This document shows positions 15,463-25,158 of a stretch of DNA of 64,000 nucleotides, piece by piece; the stretch's first letter is position 1; each line of letters begins with the position of its first letter. The notes under the pieces are model-generated. The model had not been told where the DNA came from. It ran no database searches and saw only the letters and a program-made list of their open reading frames with translations. The stretch comes from Pseudomonadales bacterium (lineage in GTDB: Bacteria > Pseudomonadota > Gammaproteobacteria > Pseudomonadales > Pseudohongiellaceae). The position numbers were made by a program, and so were the translations under genes. The stretch is taken from positions 744,001 to 808,000 of the forward strand of contig WLWQ01000001.1 in assembly GCA_012103535.1 (NCBI GenBank), written 5' to 3'.

Positions 15463-15807
15463 TGCCTTCCTCCATTAATCATTCCTTTGTACTTCCCATA
15501 TTTTTGGTCTTATAACGTAGTCCTGAAGAACTGCGTGGAAAACACATTGGTCACTTCATGTGCAATCCCCTCGTCGATTTCCTGCCAAAATGTTTATCCA
15601 ACCTGATAAATATCCATAGTTAGATAAACTTCATTGGCGACAAGGGTAGGGCTTTTGCACTAATCTTCTGCGCGAACCCTTTGAGATATCGGGATTTGCT
15701 CCCGAGCGCCCTTAACCAAAAGCATAGTATCTGCCTATATTGACAGATTGCCAATACTTTCAGCCGTGTTTTGAGGGGAAGTTATCTCTAGATGAGGCGA
15801 AAAAGCC

Positions 15808-17049
15808 CTATTCCGAGACCTTTTCGGACTCAGTCTCGCCAAGCTCAAAGGCAGAGTGCAAAGCACGCACAGCCAGCTCCAGGTATTTTTCTTCAATAAC
15901 CACCGAAATTTTTATTTCCGAAGTGGTAATGATTTCAATGTTAATACTCTCATCAGCGAGCGCTTTAAACATCTTGCTCGCGATGCCGGCATGGGAGCGC
16001 ATACCGACTCCAACTAAAGAGACTTTACAAATTTTCTTGTCGAGAATGACTTCTTGTGCCTGCAACGAAGTTGCTACGGTATCCAGAATTTCCTTGGCTC
16101 TGTCACTTTCAGCACGCTTTACTGTAAAGGTAATATCATTCGATCCATCGGCTGCCACGTTTTGCACAATTACGTCTACTTCGATACCCGCGTCACTAAC
16201 TGGGCCGATAACCTTATAGGCGATGCCTGGCACATCAGGTACGCCGGCAACTGTTAATTTCGCCTCATCGCGTTCGAATGCAATTCCAGCTATAGCGGGA
16301 TCTTCCATATCGGTTTCTTCCTCTAATGTGATTAAGGTTCCGCTGCCTTCCTCAAAAGTTGAAAGCACTCGCAGTGGTACTTTGTACTTTCCTGCAAATT
16401 CTACGGATCGAATCTGTAAAACTTTCGCGCCCAAACTCGCCAGCTCAAGCATCTCTTCGAAGGTAATAGTTTCTAAGAGTTTGGCGTCTTCCACCACTCT
16501 AGGGTCAGTAGTGTAAACACCTTTCACATCGGTATAGATCTGACATTCATCTGCTTCAAGTGCAGCCGCCAATGCCACAGCAGTAGTATCGGAACCACCT
16601 CTTCCCAAGGTAGTAATGTTGCCATTGTCATCGACACCCTGAAAGCCAGCCACCACAACCACATTGCCTTGCTCTAACTGCGCATGCATGCGCGTATTAT
16701 CGATTTCACGTATGCGAGCTTTGGTATGAGAGTTGTCAGTGAGAATCCTCACCTGGCCACCAGTAAAAGAATGCGCACCGTATCCGCGCTTCTCTAAAGC
16801 CATACAGAGTAATGCGATAGTAACCTGTTCACCGGTTGAGAGTAGAACATCCATCTCCCGCGGAGTGGGCTGTTCCATTATTTCCTGCGCAAGCATAGTG
16901 AGTCGATTAGTCTCACCGCTCATGGCAGAAACGACGACGACCACATCGTCACCGTTATCTCTGAATTTAGAGACCTTCTCCGCTACTGCATCAATGCGCT
17001 CGATACTACCGACAGAGGTGCCGCCGTATTTTTGGACTAGAAGTGCCAT
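15808..17049 (-). CDS. lysC: Aspartate kinase
   Basis: A 413-residue monofunctional aspartokinase that phosphorylates L-aspartate at the start of lysine, threonine and methionine synthesis. The N-terminal K-Y-G-G-T-S-V-G motif and the G-R-G-G-S-D-T-T-A-V-A-L-A region mark the kinase domain; two C-terminal ACT domains (for example V-G-V-G-M-R-S-H-A-G-I-A) provide feedback control. It starts three bases after alaS, so the two are co-transcribed. Homoserine dehydrogenase and threonine synthase of the same pathway are at 33-36 kb. Confidence 0.97.
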   Translation of the reverse strand: MALLVQKYGGTSVGSIERIDAVAEKVSKFRDNGDDVVVVVSAMSGETNRLTMLAQEIMEQPTPREMDVLLSTGEQVTIALLCMALEKRGYGAHSFTGGQVRILTDNSHTKARIREIDNTRMHAQLEQGNVVVVAGFQGVDDNGNITTLGRGGSDTTAVALAAALEADECQIYTDVKGVYTTDPRVVEDAKLLETITFEEMLELASLGAKVLQIRSVEFAGKYKVPLRVLSTFEEGSGTLITLEEETDMEDPAIAGIAFERDEAKLTVAGVPDVPGIAYKVIGPVSDAGIEVDVIVQNVAADGSNDITFTVKRAESDRAKEILDTVATSLQAQEVILDKKICKVSLVGVGMRSHAGIASKMFKALADESINIEIITTSEIKISVVIEEKYLELAVRALHSAFELGETESEKVSE

Positions 17050-17052
17050 TGA

Positions 17053-19653
17053 TTAAAGTTTCCCTTCTAACCATGGTTTTACACTGTCCAATGCATTGGA
17101 AACGGCACTGGTATCGGTGCCACCAGCCATAGCCATGTCTGGACGACCACCACCCTTACCACCAACTTGTTCTGCTACCATATTAACCAGATCACCGGCT
17201 TTAACTTTTCCAGTTAAGTCCTTACTAACTCCCGCAATCAAGCTAACTTTTTCGTCGGCAGTGGTTGCCAAAAGAATGATTGATGAGCCGAGCTTGTTCT
17301 TAAGTTGATCCACAGTATCCCGCAGGGATTTAGGATTAAACCCTTCCACATTTGCCACCAGCACTTTCGCACCGTTCATCTCTGTGGCCTGGGCAGTTAA
17401 GTCATCACCCGCAGAGCTCGCTAACTTCGCTTTAAGTTGTTCAATCTCTTTTTCAAAGGCTTTATTGCTGTCGCTAAGCTGTCGTACTCTATCTACTAAA
17501 TCAGCTGCAGAAGATTTAACAATTGCACCGACTTGCTTAATTATTTGCTCTTCCTGATTGATTAGCGCTAAGGCACCTTTTCCAGTCACTGCTTCAACAC
17601 GACGCACACCGGCAGAAATTCCTGTTTCACTGGTAATCTTAAATAAGCCAATGTCGCCAGTTCTATCCACGTGACAGCCACCACAGAATTCAATGGAATA
17701 TTCCCCTCCCATTGTGACGACTCGCACTTCATCCCCGTACTTTTCTCCGAACAGCGCTAAAGCTCCCCGTTTTTTTGCCTCATCCAATGGCATGACATCT
17801 TTGCTAACTTCCGAATTTGCAAGAATTTCTGCATTTACCTGGGCTTCGATAGTACTTAGCTCTTCTTCTGTTAGTGGTGAAGAATGCGAGAAATCGAAGC
17901 GCAGTCTATCTTCTGCCACTAAGGAACCTTTTTGCGTCACATGGGTTCCCAGGACATTTCGTAATGCGGAATGCATTAAATGAGTGGCGGAATGATTTAA
18001 AGTAATGGCATGACGATCATCACCAGCAACTTCTGCCGAAACTTCATCACCAACTTTCAAGCTGCCTTTCTTTAGCACACCGCGATGAATATGTGCGTCG
18101 CCTTGCTTTTGTGTATCGAGCACAGAAAAGTTCGCATTAGAATTCTGCAGTGAGCCATGATCCCCAATCTGTCCACCGGATTCGCCATAAAATGGACTTT
18201 TATCTAGCAGCAAAAGAACTTCTTCGTCCAGCGGCGCAGCTTCCAGTTTTTCATTTTCGTTAGAGAAAATACCAATCACCTTACCGGTGTCTTCAAGATT
18301 GGAATAGCCAGTAAAGTCAGTAGCCACTGCTGGATCGATATCGAGTTTTTCAACTGCTCCAAAATTGCTCGCGGCGCGCGCAGATTCTTTCTGCACTTCC
18401 ATGGCTTTATCGAATCCATCGAGATCAATTTTCAATTCATGACCACGGGCCACATCCGCAGTTAGATCTACTGGAAATCCATAAGTATCATAAAGCTGGA
18501 AAACTGTATCACCTGGAATGGTATCGCCATCAAGATTGGCAATGGCTTTTTCTAATATAGCCATGCCGTTTTCCAGTGTTCGAGCGAATTGCTCTTCTTC
18601 CACTTTTAAGACTCTCTCAACCATTGCTTGGCGTTCGACCAGTTCCGGATAGGCCGAGCCCATAACTTTGGCGAGGGAGTCCACTAGTTTGTAAAATAAA
18701 ACATCTTCAACACCAAGCTGATAACCATGTCTTATCGCTCGTCGAATAATTCGTCGTAGCACATAGCCTCTGCCTTCATTGGATGGAACCACTCCATCAA
18801 CAACAAGAAATGCACAGGAACGAATGTGATCTGCAATCACATTGAGAGAATCATTATTTAAATCAGATTGCCCCGTAATCTGAGCAATATCTTTGATCAA
18901 GGCCTGGAACAAATCGATTTCGTAATTGCTGTGTACATGCTGCATCACAGCTGCAAGTCGTTCTAATCCTGCACCAGTATCCACGGAGGGTTTAGGCAAA
19001 GGAATCATTGAGCCATCGGCTTTTCGCTCGTACTGCATAAAAACCAAATTCCAGATTTCTATGTATCGATCACCGTCTTCATTCGGACTACCCGGAGGAC
19101 CGCCTTCAACGTCCGGACCATGGTCGTAAAATAATTCTGAGCAGGGACCGCAGGGACCGGTGTCACCCATTGCCCAGAAGTTATCTTTTTCGCCCATTCG
19201 CGTGAATCGCATAGGGTCAATCTTCATTTCATCGAGCCAGATGGATGCCGCTTCGTCGTCATCTTCAAATACTGTGACCCAAAGCTTTTCTGCCGGCAAT
19301 CCTAGATCTTCCGTGAGAAATTCCCAGGCATATTGAATTGCTTCGCGCTTGAAATAGTCGCCGAAAGAAAAATTGCCCAACATCTCAAAGAACGTATGAT
19401 GCCTCGCTGTATAGCCAACGTTTTCGAGATCATTGTGCTTGCCACCAGCGCGAACACATCGCTGCGAAGAAGTGGCGCGGGGAGTTGCTCGCTTTTCCTC
19501 TCCTAGAAAGGCTTCCTTGAATTGCACCATTCCAGCATTGGTAAAGAGCAAGGTTGGATCATTTCCAGGCACAAGCGGACTACTCGAGACCACCTCATGG
19601 TCCCGAGCCGAAAAAAAGTCTAAAAATTTCTGACGTATTTCCGCGCTCTTCAT
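17053..19653 (-). CDS. alaS: Alanyl-tRNA synthetase
   Basis: An 866-residue enzyme that charges tRNA-Ala. It has the class II catalytic core at the N-terminus, the editing domain with H-S-A-T-H-L-M-H and C-G-G-C-H-V-D-R (zinc ligands), and the C-terminal oligomerisation domain with [11 protein letters not shown]. Length and motifs are typical. The usual gammaproteobacterial neighbours recA and recX are absent upstream; a permease gene is there instead. Confidence 0.98.
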   Translation of the reverse strand: MKSAEIRQKFLDFFSARDHEVVSSSPLVPGNDPTLLFTNAGMVQFKEAFLGEEKRATPRATSSQRCVRAGGKHNDLENVGYTARHHTFFEMLGNFSFGDYFKREAIQYAWEFLTEDLGLPAEKLWVTVFEDDDEAASIWLDEMKIDPMRFTRMGEKDNFWAMGDTGPCGPCSELFYDHGPDVEGGPPGSPNEDGDRYIEIWNLVFMQYERKADGSMIPLPKPSVDTGAGLERLAAVMQHVHSNYEIDLFQALIKDIAQITGQSDLNNDSLNVIADHIRSCAFLVVDGVVPSNEGRGYVLRRIIRRAIRHGYQLGVEDVLFYKLVDSLAKVMGSAYPELVERQAMVERVLKVEEEQFARTLENGMAILEKAIANLDGDTIPGDTVFQLYDTYGFPVDLTADVARGHELKIDLDGFDKAMEVQKESARAASNFGAVEKLDIDPAVATDFTGYSNLEDTGKVIGIFSNENEKLEAAPLDEEVLLLLDKSPFYGESGGQIGDHGSLQNSNANFSVLDTQKQGDAHIHRGVLKKGSLKVGDEVSAEVAGDDRHAITLNHSATHLMHSALRNVLGTHVTQKGSLVAEDRLRFDFSHSSPLTEEELSTIEAQVNAEILANSEVSKDVMPLDEAKKRGALALFGEKYGDEVRVVTMGGEYSIEFCGGCHVDRTGDIGLFKITSETGISAGVRRVEAVTGKGALALINQEEQIIKQVGAIVKSSAADLVDRVRQLSDSNKAFEKEIEQLKAKLASSAGDDLTAQATEMNGAKVLVANVEGFNPKSLRDTVDQLKNKLGSSIILLATTADEKVSLIAGVSKDLTGKVKAGDLVNMVAEQVGGKGGGRPDMAMAGGTDTSAVSNALDSVKPWLEGKL

Positions 19654-19748
19654 GCCAATCCCAATAGTTAGTTGGAGCTGCCGTAGCGGCCAGCCTATTT
19701 AAAAAAGCAGGGGATTATAGCGCTTACTGTGCTGAATTTGCAGGGTTT

Positions 19749-20876
19749 TTAGCTCTCGCCGGAATTTTCTTCGTGGGTCGTTAGCAAAGTATTCGCTGCT
19801 GGATTGAAGGCGAATGGACCGACGGTTTTATTAATAGGCACACGGAGCCGACCATCACTGGAAAGAATTATGGCTATTGGCCGTGTCTGTGGAAAGTGGC
19901 TGAGGATTATAGTCACGATAATAAGAAACGGCACACAGAGGAACATGCCAGGAATATCCCAAATGTATCCCCACAGTGCTAAATTCATCAATATGATAAT
20001 GGGACTTAGATTGAACGATGAGCCCATCAGGCGCGGTTCCAGAATATTACCTATGCAGACTTGAATCGCTCCAATTCCTCCCAACACAATGAAAAAGAGC
20101 GTATAGCCATCAGATTGGGCCAGTGCTATTAGTGCAGGGAAAATTGTTGCGACTATAGAGCCCACGGTAGGAATAAAATTCAGCAGAAAAATAATTATTC
20201 CCCACACTCCCGCGAAATCTATATCCATAATACGTAGAAATGTGTAGCTCAAAATACCTGTCATAGAACTGGTAAATACTTTGATGGATATGTATTTCTG
20301 AATGTCATCGCGAATACGATTAACAATATTATTAACACTTTCTTCTTTATCAGGATCAGCAACCAATGCTGTAATCTTTTTGCTGAAATGACCTTGTTCA
20401 AGAAATAGAAAACCCAGATAAATTAGAATCAAACCACCACTTGCCAAAATACTGGTTAGCGAGGCTGCAACAGACGTGGCATAACTCGGAATATCTATCC
20501 AGCCTGAAAGTAACTGCCCAAAACTCTGCCCTTCAAAATCAGATACATCGAAGAAGGAAAATCCTTCCAGTCGCTCGGTTAGGTTTTCCTGGTAAACAGG
20601 AGCAACGTCCAACACATCATCGATGGTGGAACTTAAGAAATTCACCAGCACCCATATCAAGGCAATAAAAGCTAGAAAAGAAGCAACGGTACAAACTGGT
20701 TTGGGGAATCTGAAGGATCCAATCTTTATGCGATTGAAAGCGTTTCCTAAGGTTAAAATCAGATACCAGAGAGCGACAGCGATAACCAAGGGCAACAATA
20801 GATCTTTGCCTATATAAAGAAGGTAGAAAATTAGGACAACAAGTATTGCCGCTGCCGTGTAATTCACAATTTTCAT
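19749..20876 (-). CDS. AI-2E family transporter (PerM/TqsA-like)
   Basis: About 375 residues with seven to eight membrane helices and the AI-2E signature region near the C-terminus (I-L-E-P-R-L-M-G, then P-I-I-I-L-M-N-L-A-L-W-G). Members are thought to export small molecules or ions; the substrate here is unknown. I prefer the ATG at 20876 because the first membrane helix starts right after it; a longer in-frame start at 20927 adds a non-hydrophobic tail. Confidence 0.82.
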   Translation of the reverse strand: MKIVNYTAAAILVVLIFYLLYIGKDLLLPLVIAVALWYLILTLGNAFNRIKIGSFRFPKPVCTVASFLAFIALIWVLVNFLSSTIDDVLDVAPVYQENLTERLEGFSFFDVSDFEGQSFGQLLSGWIDIPSYATSVAASLTSILASGGLILIYLGFLFLEQGHFSKKITALVADPDKEESVNNIVNRIRDDIQKYISIKVFTSSMTGILSYTFLRIMDIDFAGVWGIIIFLLNFIPTVGSIVATIFPALIALAQSDGYTLFFIVLGGIGAIQVCIGNILEPRLMGSSFNLSPIIILMNLALWGYIWDIPGMFLCVPFLIIVTIILSHFPQTRPIAIILSSDGRLRVPINKTVGPFAFNPAANTLLTTHEENSGES

Positions 20877-21107
20877 TACTTCGATAATCCTTCTTCTAAG
20901 CGTTTTGTAGCATCTATCGGCTGTCAATCAGTTCTAGGTAGCTCGTTACTGCAATGAGAACCGGGACGCAATATGTAGATTTTTTTTACATATCAGCGCG
21001 TGATTTGAGAAGAATATCACATTTTCTATACCCCTCCCTCATTAGTCTAAGACGTGGGTTAGGCTTATAGAGCACCTGTAAATTCATGTAAGAAGATTGA
21101 TTACAAA

Positions 21108-22934
21108 ATGCATTTAGACGGATATTCAAAATTAGTAAAGATTGGCGAAGGCGGAATGGCGCATGTATATCGCGGCATTCAGGATTCATTGCGGCGCCCT
21201 GTCGCCATTAAATTACTAATCAACGACCTTAGTTTTGATGAAGAGGCTCGCAGTCGTTTTGAGCGTGAGTCTTACATCATCGCACGCCTGAATCACGCCA
21301 ATATTATCCATGTTATAGACCGCGGCATAAGTTCCGATGGCCTTCCCTATTTCATTATGGAATTTGTCGAAGGAACCGAACTGAGTGCCGCAGTAAAAAT
21401 ACGTGACATTTCCCATGTAGAGAAAATCGACATAATTGTGCAAGTACTTAAAGCGCTATCCTATGCTCATAGAAACAACGTCATTCATAGGGATATTAAA
21501 CCAGACAATATTCTTATTGATGACGACGGCAACGTTAAGATATTGGATTTTGGTATCGCTCAATTCTACGAAGATCATAAGGGTGCCAACGATCGCACTT
21601 GCACTGGCACGGTAATGGGAACTTACAACTACATGTCTCCAGAACAGCGTCAGTCATCGGAGAATGTTACTGCTCGCAGCGATCTCTATTCTGTTGGCGT
21701 TGTCATGTACGGACTCTTCACTGGCAAGTTACCTACCGGCCGTTTTCCTGACCCATGCGAACTAAATGAGGATATTAGTCCTGCACTTAATGCCTTAATT
21801 CTTAAATGTCTAAATCAAGATCCTGAACTGCTCGCGGCCTCGCAAGGACTTCATATTAACGAAGACCAAAAACTTCGAGCGGAACAAGGTATCACCAAGA
21901 TCAAATCCAAGTTCTTGCTATTGGACGTATTGCGGGAAGACAAATATGGCGCTGTGTATCTCTATCAGCAAAAAGAAAAAGGCAATCTGCTAATCATTAA
22001 AAAGAAGGCTAATAGCAGTACAGGGTATGAAGCCAGCAACCTGCTTGCCTCGCTCGAACATCCAAACATTGTTAATACTCATGCCACTTCGCGAAATGAC
22101 AACTTTTTCATGCTAGTTCAGGAATACATGAGTGGCGGAACACTACAGGACAAACTCGCATTTCAATTAAACTGGCAAGATACGCTTAAAATAGGTAGAC
22201 AGATTTGCGAAGCTTTAATATTTGCTCACAATAACCGTATTGTGCATGGGCATCTTCGCCCAACTAATATTCTGTTTACCAGTGACGGCGATGTCAAAGT
22301 GACAGATTTCGCCTTGCAAGATGATATTAGTGATGTCGAATCCGCTCATTACTACTATTTAGATGGTGAAGAACGAACCTTTTCCTCTGATATTTATTCT
22401 GTTGGGGTAATCCTTTATCAATTATTTACTGGATGCCTGCCTAGAAGGCGAAATGAAACCGGATTCGTCATCCGCAAGTTTTTCGCCAAATTACCTTCTG
22501 ACATTCAAGAGCTGATAACTAATATGCTTTCTACGATTCCTGAGAACAGGCATCCAGAGAGCTTACAGCGCGCTATTGAAGTTTTTGACAAACATATGCA
22601 GCGTAGACGCTACAAATCGTTTACTGAAAAACCACTACGTGATAAAAACCGGGATGCAGATCGCCGCAAGGACGATAAAGAGAAACCTGACTTAGCATCA
22701 GTCTCAGTTTTAACAGCAACAAAAGACAAGCGCCAAGAAAATGCTCGCTTAAATCTCTTGTTTGCCATTCTGGTAGTGGTTTATGGGCAGTACCTGTTTT
22801 TGTTTGATGGACAAGAAAAAATTAATCAGAGCATGCCTGGTTTTTACGCCGCTGTGGTTAATCAATTCGAAGGATTGTTAGGCAAATCTAGTGTCAGAGG
22901 AAATATTCAAATTGATAATAGCCGGCTGTACTGA
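21108..22934 (+). CDS. Membrane-anchored Ser/Thr kinase with a second, pseudokinase domain
   Basis: A 608-residue Hanks-type kinase. The first domain (about 5-265) is complete: G13-E-G-G glycine loop, K35, H127-R-D129, D147-F-G and M-S-P-E-Q. A second kinase-like domain (about 280-500) keeps the fold but has H-G-H in place of H-R-D and D-F-A in place of D-F-G, so it is probably catalytically dead and regulatory. A basic linker and one membrane helix (about 548-567, L-N-L-L-F-A-I-L-V-V-V) follow, leaving a short periplasmic tail. The gene overlaps the PP2C gene by 44 bases. It could be part of a kinase-phosphatase-FHA circuit as in type VI secretion loci, but no secretion genes are nearby. Confidence 0.88.
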   Translation: MHLDGYSKLVKIGEGGMAHVYRGIQDSLRRPVAIKLLINDLSFDEEARSRFERESYIIARLNHANIIHVIDRGISSDGLPYFIMEFVEGTELSAAVKIRDISHVEKIDIIVQVLKALSYAHRNNVIHRDIKPDNILIDDDGNVKILDFGIAQFYEDHKGANDRTCTGTVMGTYNYMSPEQRQSSENVTARSDLYSVGVVMYGLFTGKLPTGRFPDPCELNEDISPALNALILKCLNQDPELLAASQGLHINEDQKLRAEQGITKIKSKFLLLDVLREDKYGAVYLYQQKEKGNLLIIKKKANSSTGYEASNLLASLEHPNIVNTHATSRNDNFFMLVQEYMSGGTLQDKLAFQLNWQDTLKIGRQICEALIFAHNNRIVHGHLRPTNILFTSDGDVKVTDFALQDDISDVESAHYYYLDGEERTFSSDIYSVGVILYQLFTGCLPRRRNETGFVIRKFFAKLPSDIQELITNMLSTIPENRHPESLQRAIEVFDKHMQRRRYKSFTEKPLRDKNRDADRRKDDKEKPDLASVSVLTATKDKRQENARLNLLFAILVVVYGQYLFLFDGQEKINQSMPGFYAAVVNQFEGLLGKSSVRGNIQIDNSRLY

Positions 22935-23664
22935 CACAGGTTTACGACGCAACCACAACGAAGATCACATTGGATTCAATCAAGAATTGGGCATTGCTGT
23001 GCTCGCCGATGGAATGGGTGGGCATCAGGCCGGAGAAATAGCCTCCCACATGGCAGTGGAATCGGTGCTGGAGAACTTACAAAGCGTTGTAGATGGCGAA
23101 AATCCTAGACCAATAACTGGTTCTCAGTTATTGGAATATGTCTCAAATACAATTTCCTACAGTAACAGCATGATTTATCAGGCTTCGGAAGCCCTGGAAG
23201 AGCACAAAGGAATGGGCACCACGCTAGTTGCCGCCATAGTAAAAGGGTCTCAGATCTATGCCGGCCATGTAGGAGATTCTCGCCTTTATTTATACCGGGA
23301 AGAATCATTAAAGAGAATTACCAAGGATCACAGCCTGGTGCAGGATTTAGTCGACCGGGGTTTCTACACTGAAGAAGAAGCAAGAATGGCAAGTGTCGGT
23401 CATATTGTTACCAGAGCTTTAGGGACTAAAGCTGAAGTGGAAGTCGATACGATACAACACGATATAGCAAGTGGTGATTTGCTATTGCTCTGCTCTGACG
23501 GTCTCTCCGATATGGTAGCCGACTGGTTAATCGAAGAGACTCTGAGAGAGAGAAAAAACCAATTAGATGAAACTGCAAACAAGCTTGTTGAATTAGCGAA
23601 CAGTAATGGAGGCAAAGATAATGTATCTGTTATCCTAATTCACGTTCGGGAAGTTTCCGCCTAA
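22891..23664 (+). CDS. PP2C-type protein phosphatase
   Basis: A 257-residue PPM/PP2C phosphatase that should reverse the kinase upstream. Metal-binding motifs are intact: R-R-N-H-N-E-D-H, L-A-D-G-M-G-G-H, V-G-D-S-R-L-Y, L-C-S-D-G-L-S-D and G-G-K-D-N-V-S. It starts at GTG inside the 3' end of the kinase gene, so the products are made together. Eighteen bases separate it from the FHA gene. Confidence 0.9.
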   Translation: MSEEIFKLIIAGCTDTGLRRNHNEDHIGFNQELGIAVLADGMGGHQAGEIASHMAVESVLENLQSVVDGENPRPITGSQLLEYVSNTISYSNSMIYQASEALEEHKGMGTTLVAAIVKGSQIYAGHVGDSRLYLYREESLKRITKDHSLVQDLVDRGFYTEEEARMASVGHIVTRALGTKAEVEVDTIQHDIASGDLLLLCSDGLSDMVADWLIEETLRERKNQLDETANKLVELANSNGGKDNVSVILIHVREVSA

Positions 23665-23681
23665 GCAATGACTAGGTTTAT

Positions 23682-24380
23682 ATGAGTGAGAATCAAATGC
23701 CAGGCAAATTAGAGTTAACGTTTAATTCCAACAAATTGGGCGAGTTCACTCTCGACAAGGAAGTTCTAACCATTGGCCGCAAAGAAGACAATGACATTTG
23801 CATTGATAACCTGGCAGTCAGTGGCCATCATGCCAAACTGCTAACAATTTTTGATGATTCATTCCTTGAAGATTTGGAAAGTACGAACGGCACATTCGTC
23901 AATGGCATTGCCGTTCAAAAGCACCCACTTAAAAATGGCGATGTCATTTCTATTGACAAACACGAACTTAGATACCTAAATGAATCAAAATCTCTAAGCG
24001 ATGATGATGAAAAAACCGTATTGATTCGACCTAAACAGGAATCTCCAGCCTACCCCAATCCAACAGAGATCGATTCTGTAGAATTCGATACTAATGAACC
24101 CACTATTGAGTCGGCCAAACTGCAAATACTGAACGGCTCCGGAGCTGGCAAAGAATTGCCCTTGGTTAAATCATCGGTGAAGCTAGGAAAATCGGGGTCT
24201 GAAGTTGTGCAAATCAACAAACGCCCAGATGGCCATTTTATCGTTTGCCTTGATCAACCTTCAAACGGAGCTACGCCCAAAGTAAATGGCGAAGACATAG
24301 GCTCTCGTTCGGTTAAACTAGAAAATCACGACATTATCGAGATCAATCGACTAAAGATTGAATATTTTCTGGCCGGTTAG
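23682..24380 (+). CDS. FHA-domain protein
   Basis: A 232-residue protein. The N-terminal FHA domain (about 10-95) has the phosphothreonine-binding motifs I-G-R-K, S-G-H-H-A and S-T-N-G-T-F-V-N-G. A linker and a second, degenerate FHA-like half (about 145-232, G-A-G-K-E-L-P-L and P-S-N-G-A-T-P-K-V-N-G) follow. It probably reads phosphorylations made by the kinase two genes upstream. Its 3' end overlaps the convergent STAS-like gene by four bases. Confidence 0.85.
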   Translation: MSENQMPGKLELTFNSNKLGEFTLDKEVLTIGRKEDNDICIDNLAVSGHHAKLLTIFDDSFLEDLESTNGTFVNGIAVQKHPLKNGDVISIDKHELRYLNESKSLSDDDEKTVLIRPKQESPAYPNPTEIDSVEFDTNEPTIESAKLQILNGSGAGKELPLVKSSVKLGKSGSEVVQINKRPDGHFIVCLDQPSNGATPKVNGEDIGSRSVKLENHDIIEINRLKIEYFLAG

Positions 24381-24778
24381 TCTTCCTTCTCTACCCACCT
24401 AATCGCATCATCGAGTTCAGTGAATTCTTCTACCTGAATTTCAGGCAAATGAGTCATTAAGCTTCTCAAATGGTCGAGATCATAGGTTCCGAGTTTTTTT
24501 GAAACAATCCCGTACTTATAGGGTCCGAGCTTACTTAGTAAAATTTTCAGGAAGACTATGCCTGTTTCAATACTAACTTTGGTTGGCGTTGTTTCCAGTT
24601 CACGCTGATCCGAAATGTAATGAAATCCCTTGGAAAAATTCGCATCGGCCATCAAGGCCTTCACGTAGTTCTGAATAGTCAGCGGATCATGACGACCACG
24701 CCAAGTGGCAATAAGCAAACGCCTCTCCTGGTCGATCTGATAATTCATCTCCACAAAGTATTCCTCGTTGCAGTACAT
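24377..24778 (-). CDS. STAS/SpoIIAA-like protein
   Basis: About 133 residues of alternating helix and strand, with W-R-G-R-H-D near the start and a conserved-looking D-L-D-H-L-R-S-L-M segment, resembling the SpoIIAA-like/STAS group found as single-domain proteins. Ligand and partner are unknown. The start is either ATG 24778 or ATG 24748 (M-N-Y-Q), the latter with GAGGAA about 11 bases upstream. Confidence 0.5.
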   Translation of the reverse strand: MYCNEEYFVEMNYQIDQERRLLIATWRGRHDPLTIQNYVKALMADANFSKGFHYISDQRELETTPTKVSIETGIVFLKILLSKLGPYKYGIVSKKLGTYDLDHLRSLMTHLPEIQVEEFTELDDAIRWVEKED

Positions 24779-25047
24779 CAATGGGATTAAGCAGTAAAAA
24801 CCAATTCTCGTAAGTTGGTTCCCTGCCGTGGTTGTTCCCCTTTACCTACCTAATTCTAAAACACATTTTCAATCTTAATCTCTGACCTAAGGTAATTCCA
24901 CAGGTATTCTGCCCAAACCAGGAAATGTATGGATAGGAGCGGCAAGGTTATACATTCATGCGGAGAGGGATGAGAGAAAAGATTCAGCAAGAAGTATTTT
25001 ATAAGTAATTGTTATAAAGGATGTTTTTCGTCATTTTTGCAATAATT

Positions 25048-25076
25048 TTGACATAAAAATAACACCACGATAGAGC
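25048..25076 (+). promoter_or_regulatory. Sigma-70-type promoter for the hybrid kinase
   Basis: A perfect TTGACA -35 (25048-25053), a 17-base spacer and a weaker TAGAGC -10 (25071-25076), about 80 bases before the kinase ATG. The rest of the 24782-25158 gap is AT-rich and shows no gene. Confidence 0.45.
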
Positions 25077-25158
25077 AGATACCGTCTATTCTTAATGAGT
25101 AGGCTCACAAGGATTGGGCCACTTTTCTGTGCAAATTCATCTTTGCAGGTTGTACTGA

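Noticed and set aside
15463..15807. A lysine riboswitch or similar leader near lysC
   Set aside because: lysC starts three bases after alaS, so there is no leader; the gap is downstream of lysC and belongs to csrA.
21108..24380. A type VI secretion locus
   Set aside because: Kinase, phosphatase and FHA are present, but no tss genes occur within the window.
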